A DNA stretch of 47,286 bases from an uncultured Eubacteriales bacterium (GTDB lineage Bacteria > Bacillota > Clostridia > Christensenellales > CAG-1252), in the NCBI GenBank assembly GCA_902797685.1, contig CADBTQ010000006.1, positions 1 to 47,286 on the forward strand, written 5' to 3'. The notes under the pieces are model-generated. The model worked only from the letters and a program-made list of their open reading frames with translations, was not told the origin of the DNA and did not search any database. Both the position numbers and the translations under genes were made by a program. Of this stretch, positions 46,882-47,286 are shown piece by piece (within the stretch, counting starts at the first letter, position 1; the number at the start of each line of letters is the position of its first letter).

Positions 46882-46958
46882 GGCGGCGTAGCTTAGTTGG
46901 TTAGAGCGGCCGGTTCATACCCGGCAGGTCATAAGTTCGAATCTCATCGCCGCTACCA
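46882..46958 (+). tRNA. tRNA-Met (CAT), elongator
   Basis: Full cloverleaf: acceptor GGCGGCG/CGCCGCT, anticodon loop TTCATAC, encoded CCA. The acceptor and anticodon arms match Firmicute elongator Met tRNAs rather than the lysidine-modified Ile species. Confidence 0.9.
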
Positions 46959-47037
46959 AGCCAAAACACCGCAAGGCGACTTGCGTTACGAGGCGTTAGC
47001 CCCCATCCTTGTCTGGGTTTGACAAGGGCAATTATAC

Positions 47038-47112
47038 GGCCCCATGGTCAAGTGGTTAAGACACCGCCCTTTCACGGCGGCCACCCGGGTTCGAATCCCG
47101 GTGGGGTCACCA
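47038..47112 (+). tRNA. tRNA-Glu (TTC)
   Basis: Acceptor GGCCCCA/TGGGGTC, anticodon loop with TTC in CCGCCCTTTCACGGCGG, T-arm CCGGGTTCGAATCCCGG, encoded CCA. Confidence 0.95.
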
Positions 47113-47115
47113 ACA

Positions 47116-47144
47116 AAGCACTTGCATTCGCAGGTGCTTTTTTG
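47116..47144 (+). terminator. Intrinsic terminator of the tRNA operon
   Basis: AAGCACTTGC ATTC GCAGGTGCTT with T-run. The remaining bases to the window end show small palindromes (TTGCCTCCGGCAA, GGCGACTTCGTCGCC) but no gene. Confidence 0.85.
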
Positions 47145-47286
47145 TATTCCCCACCCCTTGCCTCCGGCAATGGCGACTTCGTCGCCGGGATTCTCACCCT
47201 GCGCTAGACGGCGGGCACACCTCTACCTTGGTTTTATCCCTCTCCCTATCCCCCGCCTATTCCGGTCGCGCTCCCTTCGGTCGTCC

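Noticed and set aside
46882-46958. tRNA-Ile2 (lysidine-modified CAT)
   Set aside because: The arms match Firmicute elongator Met tRNA better; cannot be fully excluded without a model score.

Overview
The window looks like a chromosomal segment of an endospore-forming, anaerobic, Clostridia-like Firmicute, probably an uncultured gut or rumen lineage. That placement is inferred from spo0A, a SipL-type spore coat morphogenesis protein, the TIGR03960 / TIGR03936 / RNase E/G gene order, strong AGGAGG-type ribosome binding sites and many lipoproteins. Most core genes are GC-rich; three stretches (about 10.95-12.1 kb, 21.3-25.5 kb and 34.3-38.1 kb) are visibly AT-richer and carry accessory genes.

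Layout. 1-760 is a gene-free field of short hairpins. 814-4872 (+) is a GlpA-like FAD oxidoreductase / FAD oxidoreductase / DUF1667 trio, then a small P-loop kinase and a low-molecular-weight tyrosine phosphatase. 5012-10881 (-) holds SipL, an RNA methylase, an M18 aminopeptidase and an RsmF-like rRNA methyltransferase. 10957-12099 is an accessory patch: an XRE repressor, a divergent 49-residue Cys-rich protein absent from simple ORF lists, and two abutting gene fragments. 12247-18193 (+) holds a ROK kinase, two radical-SAM-related proteins, a shortened RNase E/G and a ComEC-like MBL lipoprotein. 18668-21617 holds two overlapping minus-strand hypotheticals, a lipoprotein and an orphan Phd antitoxin. 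21732-25450 holds an XRE repressor divergent from a BspA-like surface lipoprotein, plus a small P-loop protein. 25753-34218 holds spo0A, an acidic zinc-ribbon protein, radC, a TetR / hydrolase / membrane protein operon, a TM2 protein and a flotillin. 34402-38051 (-) is a cluster of paralogous pairs of a small soluble protein and a membrane protein. It is followed by proC, an XRE / acidic-repeat protein pair, a 2072-residue lipoprotein and three tRNA genes (fMet, Met, Glu).

The two observations most worth pursuing are these. (1) A family of intergenic hairpin arrays: 6-8 bp anchor words (TGATAT / GCGATAT / ATGATG / ATGAATTG and relatives) alternate with unrelated short palindromes. Most abut stop codons and read in the direction of the upstream gene; between convergent genes they form mirror-image pairs around terminators. 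(2) The 34.4-38.1 kb cluster, in which a small protein starting with a PPYSDEY motif is repeatedly paired with a downstream membrane protein. Two of the three small-protein copies carry single-base frameshifts, one in a 9-base homopolymer. A third pattern is that many predicted promoters have an inverted repeat placed exactly in the 17-bp spacer between -35 and -10, sometimes next to the gene of a small XRE regulator.

All functional calls come from reading protein motifs by eye; no database search was run.
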